Origin: Nilaparvata lugens | Taxonomy: Eukaryota; Arthropoda; Insecta; Hemiptera; Delphacidae | Length of the DNA: 64,000 nucleotides | Assembly: GCF_014356525.2 (NCBI RefSeq) | Contig: NC_052505.1 | Coordinates: forward strand, 47,723,770 to 47,787,769 | Direction of reading: 5' to 3' | In this document: piece after piece, positions 36,220-48,872 of the stretch | Numbering within the stretch: the stretch's first letter is position 1 | Layout of the letters: every line of letters starts with the position of its first letter | Program-made: the position numbers and the translations under genes | Notes under the pieces: generated by a model | Seen by the model: the letters and a program-made list of their open reading frames with translations, nothing else | Databases searched by the model: none | What the model was told of the DNA's origin: nothing

Positions 36220-37110
36220 GTCGAAACACAAATTTCAAATGAAAGTGAACAAATAGGCTTCATGGTGGAGTGAGTTCAATAGAATGATAGGTGCAAAAAT
36301 ACCTTGCTAACTATGGTTTCCCATATAATATGGTGGAAGATGTATAAGTTAGGAATGGATGGCAAAGAAGATAGAAGAATGTGAGAATTGAATTAAATAA
36401 TTGCCTATATTAAGGGCGGAGTTAGGACTCAAGGTCCTGTCTGCCACACAACCCTAGAGAATGAGAATGAAAAGAATGGAAGTGGAAGAGATTTATTTTA
36501 CATAATACATACATGGAGACAACAGGTTAAACCCTCATATGTCTCCTTGAAACATTACAACATCTTCATTCAAAGATTGGATTTAAAATAAATAACAAGA
36601 ATAAAAGAAGAGTAAAATAAGAACAAAATAAATTGAATAGCAAAAAAAGCGTCCTAACAATAAAAATATGGGTTTTTATAAAAATTCTATCATAAAATTA
36701 TTTCCGAATCTTCTTTCCAGGAGAAAAAATGAGAGGTGGAAGAATATGCACTTGAATTATCTTACATGGGCACAAACCATGTAATACAGAACAAAGAATC
36801 ATGTTGGAACGGAGAGAAATAAAGAAAGAAAAATGTCATAAAAAAGAAAAAAGGGGCAAAATGTCGTACAGAAACACTAATATCTATACTAAATTAAGCC
36901 CTTTAGAGAGTTGCGGAATCTGCCACCAGAGCACCCAAAGACGTGAGATGAAAAGAGAGAGAGAGAATAAAGGAAAGCGGAATTTGTAAGCGAGTCCTCT
37001 TTTTACAAATAATAGACCTGAAGAAATGTCATTGCATTAAATAGTTTGAGCAGAAATCTTCAAGAAGTCGATAAGAAAGAAAAGTTACTGTAGTTCCAGG
37101 GTAATTGGGA
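36220..37110 (-). repeat. Dispersed repeat C, copy 1, with an inserted LINE 3' end
   Basis: AGGCTTCATGGTGGAGTG (36257) and later GCGAGTCCTCTTTTTACAAA and TAGTTTGAGCAGAAATCTTC (about 36990-37060) match, in order, words at 45310 and 45497-45565. Between them, 36490-36570 looks like an antisense LINE 3' UTR (GGAGACAACAGGTTAAACCC with TTTATTTTACATA on its left), similar in style to 47320-47400. No coding content. Confidence 0.6.
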
Positions 37111-39259
37111 ATTAGAAACTAACAATGAATATTATTGAAAACTAAAATATATTTTTTTAAAGTACATTTTATTGTCATTCTGTATTTTCAGACTTGGTAA
37201 CATGGCTGTTCAAAGCACACAGTGAGAAGCTGGGGAATGAATTATAATTGAATATGAGATGATTGACGGTCCACCCGTTTGATCCGCAAATCATTCATTT
37301 CATGCTTCAGCTGTGATCAAAGCTTTTGGCAGTGGTCTGCTTATGACTGCAGTGTGAAGTGATAATAAGCTTTGCTGTCAACTGTCCATTGCAATGAATG
37401 GGGAGTGCGTTTGAAAGGTCGTTTGCGCCGATCAATAAATAATTGGTGTGAGCGACCACTGATCTCAAAGAGGTATGTCAATCCAACCCTGACCATAGAT
37501 TAGCTTTTGCCGTGTGACCAGGTGAAGAGAATTCTTTGGTGGCCGATGACGGAGAGGATTGCTCAATTAAGATCACTCTAATACCACAAGATAACAACTA
37601 TGCTCAAAGATCAAAGCTCAAAGCTCAAAGCGATAAAATGCCAACATAGATCTAATAATCTCATTCTATATAACAATTGATTAGTATCATAGTGGATATA
37701 TAGTCAATTTAGCTACCAAAAAAATCCTATTATTTCAGGTAGAGTATTATTATACAATTGCATATAATTCTTCATTGTGTGTGTTGTGTTTTTTGAGAAT
37801 AGATACAAATAAATAAAACTTAATATTTTTCAGTTCATAGATAGATTATCAAATTAAACAAATCTTATCTATTTAAACAAATTATTGTATATAACTGGAA
37901 ATATCGCCATGTACCTGTACGATTAAATAATTCAGTTTCGACCAATATCATTTGTTTATGCTTATTTTTGTGATGATGTTTACACTTATTTATACTTTCA
38001 GTGATTTTCTCCAAAGCAGAAAAATGATTGAGATGAGTGGCTTTCAGTTATTATGGCGATTAGCAGTAATGTTCACTCATAGTTTCGATCAAATCGTACA
38101 TGAATTGTTGATACAATGATATTCCCCTATACTTTGAAACTTGTACAATGATATTTATTGCTTTCTACTTAGTAGAAGGATCTTAATACAGATCTCCACT
38201 ACACAACAGAACTATAGCACTACTTCACTACAGCATTTGCCAAAGTAATATTTACCGCTCAACTTACACGTATTGAAAGAACAACTATGTTCAAGTCTGC
38301 CTATCTGATAAGATTAAAAAATGAATTTATGATAATAAATGTAGCTCACTAAAACGGTACATATTAGTACCTGTGAGTGAATAACAGTATGAACAAAACT
38401 GCAAAAGCACAGCGAGGGTACATACGAAATAATATTACATTTGGAGCGAAAACATTTCTGGTGGTAGAAGTGCAAATGAGCCTTGCCGAGCCCCAGTCTC
38501 ACTCACTCACCGCACTTGCTTATTCGAAATTTGCAACAGCATGAGCTGCCGCCCATTCTATTTGCAACGTACATACAAGTAAAGCAACGCTCAGTTTACT
38601 CAAGGTATAATTAGGTTCATATTTTATGCCGTTTACGGAGCGAGGGCGAAAACGCTGCGTGAGGGGATGAGTCCGACTAGGGTAAATTCCTGTATAGTTC
38701 TAAAAGCAAACACAAGAGATGTAGCTCCGTCACTTTTCACTAGCTAATGATTGCTATTATTTCTAGAGGTATATGAAATAAGTTTGGTGGCCGTGCAAAG
38801 TGAGGGGTGTGAGTGTGAGTGTGGGTGCGGGTGGCTACACTCCATCCACGTTGTTTGCCCAAGTCTTATCCTGGCCCGAGCACTCTTTAGCCCGAGTTGG
38901 CCGCTGCAATGCGCTGCGCTGCACCCGCCGCCTCAAGATAAACTCAGATCTAATTGTTCGCTTGCGCTCGCAGCTCCAAGTGGATTTGAGACAAGGCCAA
39001 CAGTAATCAACTTAGCACAGTGTCATGGGACCCTAGGTTAAAAGCTTTGCGAAGAGTGTTTGGACTAGCTCTCTCACTGTTTCTTTCCAAGTTATTGACA
39101 CGTCACGAATGAAAATTGGGATGTTATGGATTGCCAACAAACAACGAATCCATCCTGGGGCACATAGTGTTGATTTGAACATGTAACGTATTGCTGTGTC
39201 ATTTTCAATTCATATTTTCGTAATTTATAAAACACTTATTGAAATGGGCTGCTGTTAAA
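37111..39259. other. Non-coding DNA with a GC-richer patch
   Basis: 38790-39000 is clearly GC-richer, with GTGTGAGTGTGGGTGCGGG followed by CTGCAATGCGCTGCGCTGCA. Two overlapping short plus-strand frames there lack motifs. It may be a regulatory or first-exon region of a neighbouring host gene, which is inference only. Nothing else was recognised. Confidence 0.4.
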
Positions 39260-39491
39260 TTAATAAAACAAAATAAAACTTGTAGCACCCTTTATTTATT
39301 AAAAAACTTAAAATAGTTGAACAACTAGTTTCGGTTCTAAAACCATCTTCAGGTTCTAAAATAAATAAACAATTTTTTTATTTTATTTATTTTAGAACCT
39401 GAAGATGGTTTTAGAACCGAAACTAGTTGTTCAACTATTTTAAGTTTTTTAATAAATAAAGGGTGCTACAAGTTTTATTTTGTTTTATTAA
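39260..39491. repeat. 232-bp near-perfect snap-back palindrome
   Basis: The left arm contains AACTTGTAGCACCCTTTATT and ACTAGTTTCGGTTCTAAAAC, and the right arm contains their exact complements. The centre is an A/T-rich loop of about 10 bases near 39375. Arms are about 110 bases with almost no mismatch, so the structure is either recently formed or under hairpin-driven gene conversion. Non-coding. Confidence 0.93.
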
Positions 39492-42400
39492 ATTTTCGTA
39501 ATTTATGTATATTATGTATCCAACAACATCATTCAGTGGAAAGTAAACTATTCGACTCTCCAAAAATCGGTATATCCCAAAGGGGTCTAACTGTCAGGTG
39601 AATCAGACACACAGTCCATGAAATAGATTTATTATAATTCACAAGTGAAAAGATATAAAGATTTCCTAAATATTTTCTTTACAAGTTGATTAAACTTGAG
39701 GCTGCTTGTTAATACCAATCAAAACTCACTCAAACTCAAGCCTTCCACGGAGTGTCAGAATTTCCCATATTATCATGCAAAAATACATTATTGTCTCATT
39801 TATTCACCTCCATTATGAACTTATAAGACTTATGCTTGCATCAACTAATCAACTTCTATCATGAATCATCAATTTGTGAAATAACTGTTGGATAGGATTG
39901 CTCATAGAATTCTAAATCAAATGCAGTTCAATATCTACTTCGAGCAGAAAAATCACAGTGATACTACTCACTATCCAAATGAAGATTGTTCAACCTAAGT
40001 AATAAGAGAATATTCTCACATCTATGAACTTTGAACTGAAGTACTTGATCCTTTCTTAAAATTTATCAGTCAAAGAAAGTGAAACTATGGAAAGTGAACT
40101 CAATAAAAAAATGAATTGATATCAAACGAAAATCCAAATTGAAGGCTGTAAATCGATGTACCTAGAATACATTATGTGTTCTAGATACCTTGCTGTAAAT
40201 CACCCCGAAGACTTCTGTCACTGCAAATATTGACAACAGGGAAAACAGCTAGATGAAAAATCGATAAGCGCCACTATTCAAAAATTATTTGTCAGTCCAT
40301 GAATTCATTATCATCTGAATGAATGCAATATTTTGGAAATTTCAATCTGTTAATAAAATGGTACACAATAACAAACATATAATTCTGCATCTACTCAGTC
40401 ATGAGAGCGTTTGTAGTTCTCACTTCAATTTTTTTAAAAATGTATAGTTATTTTGAGTTAGAAAAAAGAATATTCATAGAGGAACTCTACTACGATTTGT
40501 TTTGTGCCAATCATCATTCATTGAACTTTGAACACTTTTCCTAGTACAGTGGGTGAGCAGCTATTGGGCAGCAATATTGCGAGTATTGAGTATTATTGAT
40601 TGCAATATTTATGCAGTAGTTTTCAGAAATCACTACAATATTGTTCCTTATAGTTTGGAACCTGGCTGAAATAACTTCCGTGATTGATCTTCAAACAAAA
40701 TATCTTGTACCTCAAGGCATCAGTCGACGGCGCTATAGGCTATAATCTAATGCCATGTTTCCAAGCCACCTCACCCATTCTCCTTTGAACAGGATGCGCC
40801 TCCAGTCAAGTCACTGCAAAGCACAAAAGCATTTCACTTGACAATGGGTCATCATGTAAAGGATATTCACAAAGGATAGGCCCATGGGCGAGGAACATAA
40901 GATCTCGCTCATAGAGTAGGCTATTGAGCTAATTGGGATGAAATTGAGATAGCTTGGTCCTATTGGATCAGCTCAACAGTCAATGCATACCACGTATAAC
41001 CAGATGACTGACTCTGCACTGAATCCCTTTGTATGAGCTGGATTCTAATCAAGGATAGTCTCATGGTAACTATCCGTTTGATTGAATCTCCACTCAGGTG
41101 AACTGAGTAAAAACAAATCTTCCTATTATAATATTGACAACTGACAATTGTTTCTATTGCGATAATTGACTCTGTATGCGAGGCGCATGCTAATCAACGG
41201 TAGGCTTATTTCTTGAAGTTTAAAATGTATTTCTACTGCAATTGATTCCGCTTTTGGATATTTACTATTTTATCATGTTGATTTACAATAATTATATCAT
41301 CCACCGTGGATTCATTGTACGTTGAACCGATCAAACTCCATTTGAATCTATTCCATAATTTGAAATGCTTTTGTTGCTCTTAGGAGCTACCAAGCACATG
41401 CAAATGATGTGGAAGAGAATTCCTATTAATTGTAAATCAAGTTTCATAACAAGTTCTTCATCAATAACTCCCCAGTTGTAAATATATGCTTATGCTAATC
41501 CATCTAAATCTTCACATAATAGGTCTAATTGAAACAAAAAAACTATGTTGAATGTCAATCAATGCTTAAAATGCTTATTCATGCATCCACAATTATTCAT
41601 AAGATTCACAATGCCTCGTGAATAGTGAAGAAGATTGGATGAATTGGCTATGAAAGTATTCCAAGAAATTATGAGAAGCTATCCATACTCATAGTAGTTA
41701 TCTGGTTCTAAGAGTTACAAATTGTCAATATTAAAATTTGTAGGCTCATGAGTATAATAGTCATTGTTTTTCCCCTGAAATGCTAGAAAATATAGAGTTG
41801 ATAGGGGGAACCATAATGAAGTAGTAAGGAGTAACTTCAAAAAGATGAAGCAGAATTGTTTTCAAATTTAACAGTGTTATCCAATAAAAACTTCCATTAT
41901 AATAAAGACTCCCATTCCTTATAAGGTTTAATTGAATGATCCATTCAATGGATGAATGAACGTTCCGACAGAACTCCACGCTTTAGTTACACTTTACACG
42001 TTCTTGTTCATTTGCAAGTTCACCAGCGATTACCATCGTAATGAATGCAAGTTTTTAGAGAGTGTGAGGTAGTATATTCATTGGTCTAGACTGATAAGAT
42101 GGGAGCGAGGCAGCAGGCAGCGGGGACTAGACACAGCTTTGTGCAGCCAAAAGACCATGTAGCGACGAATTAACTGCGAGCTCAGCGTGTGCCGATGATG
42201 ATAGTAGTATGCAAAGTTGCCAACACGATTACTGAGGATCACTCCTACTACTACTATTACTACTATACTACTATTACTAACCTACTTCAAGTACTCAGCG
42301 ACCAGAAAATAGAACGCTTGGATGCTATTGGCTTCCCTTGGACTACACTCACCCCTCCACCCCTCCAACTCTGATTCGCATGGAAAGTACATAACTCCGT

Positions 42401-42747
42401 CTCAACTTTGCCTTTTGTTTGTATGTTGTGACGAAGCGTCCAGTTTACAGGGAGTGTTCCAGAACATAAATAAATTGATTAACGTCTGAAGTCATCTCAC
42501 TGTTACCAGCTAACTTATATATGTAAGGTCGTAACTTATAACAGGCTTCCCTATGTGAAGCGTTCCGTGAAGTAGTTCAGCTTGTTAGTTTAGATATTTT
42601 GAAGCTAATTGATAAAGTGTAGAGTTGCGCGTAGCTATTTATGGATTTTCAAGTGCAACATCAATACAATCATAGTTTAATGAGTTACTTCGTAGAATGT
42701 TTAAAATGTGTCAAAATATCTTGTAAAAGCGTGTTGTAGGGTCTTCA
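39492..42747. other. Non-coding DNA, minor repeats
   Basis: Short hairpin near 40157-40191 (GTACCTAGAATACATTATG then TGTTCTAGATACC). (CTA/ACT)n run at 42244-42284. GC-richer patch at 42095-42200. No gene recognised. Confidence 0.4.
42244..42284 (+). repeat. Imperfect (CTA)n microsatellite
   Basis: CTACTACTACTATTACTAC-type run of about 40 bp. Confidence 0.9.
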
Positions 42748-43078
42748 ACTGAAGTCCATACAAAATTACTTCCGACTTGGAGGAATATGCGGAGCAGAGA
42801 AATGGAAGGACATCAGTCTATTGCAGTCATGAATAGAGTTATATAATGAAGCGCAGTTGCCAATTTGTCGACTAGACTCAGTCGACTCAGTGCTTTCAAA
42901 AAGTCAGATAGGTACTCTTCAGATACTCGTATGCGGAGGATCATGAGTAGTTAAACACTCACTGAAGACTACAGAACGCTGGCCGCTCTAGCACGGCAAC
43001 ATCGCCGCCGCTGTATCCCTACTTTCACCTGCTCTGCATATCTCTCCAAGTCGGAAATTACTTTGTATGGACTTACAC
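42748..43078. mobile_element. About 331-bp element with 50-bp inverted ends
   Basis: The left end contains AAGTCCATACAAAATTACTT and CCGACTTGGAGGAATATGCG. The right end contains the complements ATATCTCTCCAAGTCGGAA and TTACTTTGTATGGACTTAC. The interior includes TCGACTAGACTCAGTCGACTC and a GC-rich patch (CATCGCCGCCGCTG) but no reading frame. It is MITE-like; the target duplication is unclear. Confidence 0.78.
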
Positions 43079-45249
43079 AAACTAAAAATACCACTCCTTT
43101 GTGGCTTTAGAAATTTGGCCCTCCATTTCTAATATGAGTTTATTCCTCTAATGTGGTAATGTGGTAACGATTTACAAAGATACAGCAGTAGGCCTAATTA
43201 CGCCATGAATTTCCAGTATTTTCATAACGTGCAGGTTTGTTTGTAACTTTCGATTGCTTCTATCATTCAACGTCTAATTCTAAACACATATTCTTTGAAA
43301 CATTATACACAACAAGTTTATTGGCCAACAAAATTGACTTTGACATTTTTGAGGATTTAACAATGAAAGTGGATATCAATTAAATTTGTTGACATTTATA
43401 ATCACAAAACATGAATAGGCTGGATTATCAAATCACATGTAATAAATAACTCAATCTAACATGAATTACAGTCGCGTACTGGAAAGAATTCCAGTACGAT
43501 TCACCCCTTCCACAGCATCAAGACGCTACTAAGCGCAGCAATAACATTTGATCATCGAGCTGATTTGTATCCAGCTATTCGAGTCAACCAGCCAGCATGC
43601 TGTAGTTTCATAAATAGGACTAGTGACCTTCTAGGTTGAAGAACTCGCTCAAAAACTGTTGTATTGTAATCTTTGAAATGATCTTTGAGTAGATTAAAAT
43701 ATTATGGAAACAGCTGAATATTTCTCTCACAAAAATAATTTGACAGTAGGTTTCATTGAAGATCCTATTTGAAATGAAAAATTACTCTTCAAATTCCCTT
43801 TTGGAAATTTACACTTCTCTCTCTGCCGCTTCAACATCTTTGATCTTGGAATGAATGGAAAATCATTCTTTTGAATGAGAAGGTGGTCATTTGATACATG
43901 ATTTCGATATAGAGTTCTAAGAGAAAATAAACTCTCTTCAGTGTTTTCATTACGAACTGCTTGTTAATGATCACTTGCAAATTACTTAAATAACGACGAA
44001 AATAAATGGCGAACACCACACATTGATATATCAACTCGTATCATTTTGTTGAAATCATTTGTATCATTTCTTGTGAATTATGTTGTATATTAACCAGCTT
44101 AAGTCATGTGACAGCGCGTGTGATAGCTTTCAAATAGCCTCAGCTGATGTTATGAATGAATGAATGAGAAACTGTGGTAATTGCATGCAATGAATTCTTC
44201 AGCTGACTAAATGATAAATCATAAAAAATTTTTATGCACTTTCAATGATATTTTTATATCCTGAAAAAGGACGGAGGAGTGAGTCAATTTTGTTGTCCAA
44301 CGAACTTGACCTGTAAAAAGGTAAAATGTTCGAAGAATACGTGTTTAAAATTTGAAGCTGATTAATCAATTCTTTCCAAAGTTATTGTAGAACATACAAA
44401 GAGACGGACGACGACTTTGGCCTTCAGTAAGTCATAAGTTGGAACTCGCTAACGCTCTACAGCAGTCAAACATATTGGCTTCCTTCTAGCTCAGCACGCC
44501 ACCGTACCGAACAACTACACCGTACCGACAAAAGAGATCATCTCATTGTCCACTGCTGTTTTTATATGAACGCTGCTTCCAATAAAACAGCTGACAGAAT
44601 ATCATCGGCCAATTGAGCGTGTTCTCCAGTCCGGACTAATAATTATTGTAAAGCCAATATTTCAATATTTCAAGCTACAGGAGAGCTATAACATCATCCA
44701 ACAACATGGGATATTATGCATCTAAAAACACAGTGTGATTCTATTTGGTTTTAGATAGTTTCAAGTTAGCACTTACTAACCCCTCGCAGCTGGGGCTTGC
44801 AAGTTGCAACACTGCACGGAACGGAGGCAAAGCAAGTCTGTGTCAACAGTAATCTAGACGTGTCAACAAACTTAAGGTTGCGCTGATGAGGTCAGTCGAA
44901 CCAAAACGACCTTTCCTCCAACTCCAACTCAAATCCACCTCCTTCCTCCACCAGATCACGCACGCATCAGCATCACAGTCAGCCCTCATTACTGGCGGCC
45001 AGTGAACCAGTTGTTCCTGTCATTCACTCCTCTCCGCCAGCAACTGACCGTCGGACCATTTCAAAAATAATGCCAACTATGGACACGCTCGAATGTTACA
45101 CACATTTCCTCAATGAAATATTGAGATATAGATTCGGCTTGGAAGTCACTAACGTATTTAAGTTTTTGATAAATAGTAGAATAGAAACTATGTTCTGGAA
45201 ATGAAAATCAATCAAACAGTAATTTTATCCAATTCAACACAATATACAT
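43079..45249. other. Non-coding DNA with a GC-richer patch
   Basis: A perfect small hairpin (GTACTGGAA / TTCCAGTAC) lies near 43476-43497. 44780-45060 is GC-richer and pyrimidine-rich (CCTCCAACTCCAACTC, CCTCCTTCCTCCACC). No gene recognised. Confidence 0.4.
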
Positions 45250-45620
45250 AAAAGAAATCAAAAACAAAAAATCACAATAAAAATAAATTTCTAATAAAAT
45301 ACAGAAACAGGCTTCATGGTGGGGTGTGCTGAGAAGAAAGAAAGGAAGAAAATACCTAACCAAATATGGTTTCTCATTGAATAGGCAGGTAGAGAATATA
45401 AAAGGAAGGAAATGAAGGGTGGAAAGGAGAAGAAAAAGGAAGTATTGGAGAAGAAGGTAGGAAAAATGAGAGAGAAAAAATGAGCAAAAATTGTAAGCGG
45501 GTCCACTTTCAACAAATGTATATCTAAAATAAATGGCCTTGCAAACAGTAGTTGGAGCAGAAATCTCGAGATTCATACTTCGATATGGAAGAAAAAGCTA
45601 CTGTAGATCCAGGTTTTCAT
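45250..45620 (-). repeat. Dispersed repeat C, copy 2
   Basis: Matches 36220-37110 at several ordered blocks (AGGCTTCATGGTGGGGTG, GCGGGTCCACTTTCAACAAA, TAGTTGGAGCAGAAATCTCG, GCTACTGTAGATCCAGG) but without the inserted LINE end. The purine-rich middle reads as a hydrophobic 122-codon minus-strand frame (Leu/Phe-rich), which is compositional. Confidence 0.6.
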
Positions 45621-45844
45621 TTCTTGTTTAGTTTTTCTACTAATCTTAGAGCCTATGAGGGAGTGGTCCGGAATAAGGTTTATTATTTTAGTGCTTACAT
45701 AGATCAACTGTTTTCTTAAACATACAATATTGGTGTGATATGTGACATATCTATTTGCAGTGGGCCTCAAGTATTTAATTGAGGTATTTATATATAATTG
45801 TCTAATATATAATAGTAGTAATAATAGTAATATTTATATATAAT

Positions 45845-45957
45845 AGTAGTCAACTCCTGGCAGACGGCCTGAAGGCCATTGCTGTATAAAATTTATCAAG
45901 TTATTATATATATTTTTTGTTGCTGTGGTTGATGTTTAATAAAGTTTTTTGGAATTA

Positions 45958-45989
<32 letters not shown>

Positions 45990-45990
45990 A
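45845..45990 (+). mobile_element. LINE 3' end with (ATT)n tail
   Basis: GCAGACGGCCTGAAGGCCAT (with an AGACGGCC/GGCC hairpin) is followed by TTTAATAAAGTTTTTTGG and a (TTA/ATT)n run at 45959-45988. A polyadenylation-type signal followed by a trinucleotide tail is the mark of a severely truncated LINE or its SINE partner. No coding part remains. Confidence 0.6.
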
Positions 45991-47290
45991 TATTGTCGTA
46001 TTGTCATTACTTTAAAGTCACTAAAACCCATCTCGGTAAGGTACAATCCAGGTTTGTTGAAAAATGAAGAAATCATTGGTTTCTTCATACTCCAATCATT
46101 GAGTACTAGGATTTCTGCACTATATTTTTCCTCTCAGATATAATTTTCTAACCCCGTGTTGTAGTTTCACTAGACTACTTCAAATAAGACGGCACTCATA
46201 CATTTTACAGTAGTTGACCTTTTTTTGGAATCAACTTTTGGTTAAAAATTGATCCTAATCTCAAATTAGCCCGGTCCAAAGATTAACGAGCCCTAAAAAG
46301 ACAGCGGTTAGAGCAGCGATTTCGTGAAGCAGTAAAAATGTTGAGGCATTATCTCCTCGCTTTGTGTTTTGACAGCTGCAGACATCCGAAGCGTTTTGTG
46401 CGTTGAACAGTGATGTAGAGGGGAAGAAGCGACGAGCAAATCTCAGAGGATAAATATTATAAAAACAGACGGATAGCCAGCCCAGCTTAGAGCAGGCCTG
46501 CCGTCCACTTTTCCCCTGCCGGGAAAGCTGCTTGAATGGCCTGTGCCCTTTTTCACTACTCCTATGCATCACTCAGACGGTGCTTAAAGAATAAACTTGA
46601 GCGATGGCTACAATTCTGTTCTGCCAAGCTTGCGCTTCTGATGCGTCTCACTCAAAACGCACAGGAAAAAATCAGCGAGACGACAAATAATAGCATTTTT
46701 GCGACGCAAATTACCATCACACGCCGTCGTGGTGCCCAACGCAGATTACGATAAAAAGTATAATAAATGAAAATCAAACATATCCCTCCACTGTTTTGGC
46801 TGGCGGCTTTCAACACACACAATCATCTAACATTCACTCTCTTCCTATGTTTTCAAGCTCAGAACTGATTGTGTTTTCATGTGGTTCTTGAGATTGTTTG
46901 GTGATTGTTTTGTGTTCCTTCATCATATCCCCAATTAATTATCAGCTTGGCAGTTTTCTTATATTGATGAAAGACTTTCTCGAACAATAACATGAGATAA
47001 AAACAACAAATGAATAAAAACTCGAAATTTCTCTATTTGATCGATACTTCTATCAGATTGAACAATATAATTTTTATCACTGTATAGTTCTGTCAATTTC
47101 CCTTGGCTATGGACAATTTCAACATAATACAAATCATCATGATACATTACATTTATTCCAGTCAACGAGAAAGTATAAACGGGAAAGAAACACAATTTTC
47201 GACTCCGCAGTTCTCTTAAGGATAAATATCGGGGGACCGAGCTATGCTCTGGAGTGTATAAGCATAGAAAATTTGTAACGAAAGATTGAA
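45991..47290. other. Non-coding DNA, no gene seen
   Basis: 46290-46740 is somewhat GC-richer and open for 103 codons on the minus strand, but the peptide shows no recognisable domain. Otherwise AT-rich. Confidence 0.4.
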
Positions 47291-47420
47291 TCTATAGTTT
47301 CTATTTATTTATTCATTTTCTTATTCATACAATTATTTTTACAGTTATATGAGGAGGCACAACAGGCTTATGCCCAAAACTGTCCCTTTTCAAATTTATA
47401 CTACAGTCCAAATCAAAATC
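47290..47420 (-). mobile_element. Antisense LINE 3' UTR remnant (tentative)
   Basis: Read on the minus strand, GGGCATAAGCCTGTTGTGCC followed by an AATAAATAAATAG run resembles the 3' UTR of CR1-like LINEs. The repeat-C insertion at about 36490-36570 has the same order (CCTGTTGTCTCC then AAAATAAATC). No coding part remains. Confidence 0.5.
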
Positions 47421-47553
47421 TAGGTTAAGCTACTATAACTCATCAAAATAACAATTTATTCACACTTCAAAAAACAAACACATCATCAATTACAAATAGA
47501 TATACTATGAATTCGATTTAGAATCCTATTATATTAAGCGAGCAATTTCTGTA

Positions 47554-47559
47554 TATATA

Positions 47560-47626
<67 letters not shown>

Positions 47627-47636
47627 ATATATATAT
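47554..47636. repeat. (TA)n microsatellite
   Basis: About 80 bp of TATATA with two single-base slips. Confidence 0.97.
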
Positions 47637-48344
47637 TTATACGGTTATCTGGTTATCTGGTGTAACGTTATTTTTGTTAATAACGTTTTGCCTGGCTTGG
47701 CTGCAGTCGGTCAAGCATGAGTAAAGAATTATATGACTCTGGTTGTGGTTCTTAGAATACAACTTAGACAAAATTCTTACGGGCTCGCCCAGGAGCTCCC
47801 GCAGTTCTCTGCTCCGGGACAGTTTATATAAATCTCTGGAACGTATTATTTCCAAAGATTTGATTATCAATGCAATATATCGCTGACTAAACCAGCTTAT
47901 TCGGTAAAGAATAAAGTCGGATGGTAATTTTCTTAATATTTCAATACTGATAACTCGATAAATAAATATGAGATTGGTCATGCATGGAAGTGGAGAAATA
48001 AATAAAGGACACACCATAAAAAATTTGATAAATATATTGTACAATAAAATATTAACGACCAAGAAAATGTAGAAATATATAGAGCAACAAACAAAAATAA
48101 TAAAAATAAAAAAATATATGTCAAAAATAAAATATCACAGATTGGCACACTAGTTCTTTAGCACGAAACGTTACCATGTGCTTTTAAATCATTAATCGTA
48201 TGCATTTATGTTCATGCAGCTCAGGTATCGACTTGCTGCTGCTTGTCGATTTAAAAATCCCAATATATATCTTCTTTCCAAAAATAATAAAATAATCAAC
48301 TGATAAATCATAAATCTCAAATATAACAATATGAATGGATCTCA

Positions 48345-48374
<30 letters not shown>

Positions 48375-48383
<9 letters not shown>

Positions 48384-48612
48384 CCTTGTCTCTGTGACAC
48401 TCCACTTGTTCGAATGGGACTCTATCCCTCTACTTGCTCCAGTGACACTACTTGTCCCAGTGAGACTCACCTTGTCTCTGTGAGACTCACCTTGTCTGTG
48501 AGGGAACTTGTTCCTGTGAGACTGCCATTTATAGAAATACTTGTTCCTATGAAACTTGTCTCTGTGACACTAATATCGTTCATAAACACTACTACTTGTC
48601 TCTGTGATACGG
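48375..48612 (-). repeat. CACAGAGACAAG minisatellite (minus orientation)
   Basis: The plus strand shows repeated CTTGTCTCTGTGA(C/G)AC and CTTGTTCC(T/A)GTGAGAC words of about 14-20 bp. It is the reverse complement of the arrays at 55411-55815 and 58939-59250, including the same spacer words (TAATATCGTTCA, GATACGGACCCA). Confidence 0.92.
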
Positions 48613-48705
48613 ACCCAACCATATAATCACATTACCAGATAACCAGATAACCACACAAATATATATATATATATATGAGTTGCTCGCTTAATATAATAGG
48701 ATTAG

Positions 48706-48872
48706 GAGGAAAATATCAAAAGTTCTGCAAAACATCAAAGCTTCAATTTTTCATTTTATAAAAATATGCATATTGTTCAAGAAATATGAGAAAACTGAAA
48801 AGTGGTACTTTTAATAACCCCCTCTCTCTTAGAATTGGTGGTAGGGTTGAAGACTTTTGATATTTTCACCCC
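48706..48872. mobile_element. Short foldback related to the 6189-7452 palindrome
   Basis: GGAGGAAAATATCAAAAGTT at the left and GACTTTTGATATTTTCACCC at the right are complementary ends. The word GGTAGGGTTGAAGACTTTTGA parallels GGTAGGGGTGGGGACTTTTGA near 7370. Non-coding. Confidence 0.6.

Larger units (their letters stand above)
47522..48703. mobile_element. 1.18 kb inverted-repeat element with internal (TA)n arms
   Basis: AATCCTATTATATTAAGCGAGCAA (47522-47545) has its exact complement at 48680-48703. Inside each end comes a (TA)n tract (47554-47636 and 48657-48676) and then GGTTATCTGGTTATCTGG (about 47643) or its complement (about 48633). This gives a three-part mirrored end. The interior holds the GAGACAAG minisatellite (48375-48612) and another AT run (48343-48377), with no transposase frame, so the element is non-autonomous. 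Confidence 0.85.

Noticed and set aside
38751..39041. Two overlapping plus-strand frames in a GC-rich patch
   Set aside because: Short, no motif, and explained by lack of stop codons in GC-richer DNA.
45208..45576. 122-codon minus-strand hydrophobic frame
   Set aside because: It is the purine-rich part of dispersed repeat C read in antisense; copy 1 does not keep the frame.
46261..46754. 103-codon minus-strand and 72-codon plus-strand frames
   Set aside because: No recognisable domain, no splice signals noted, no support beyond openness.
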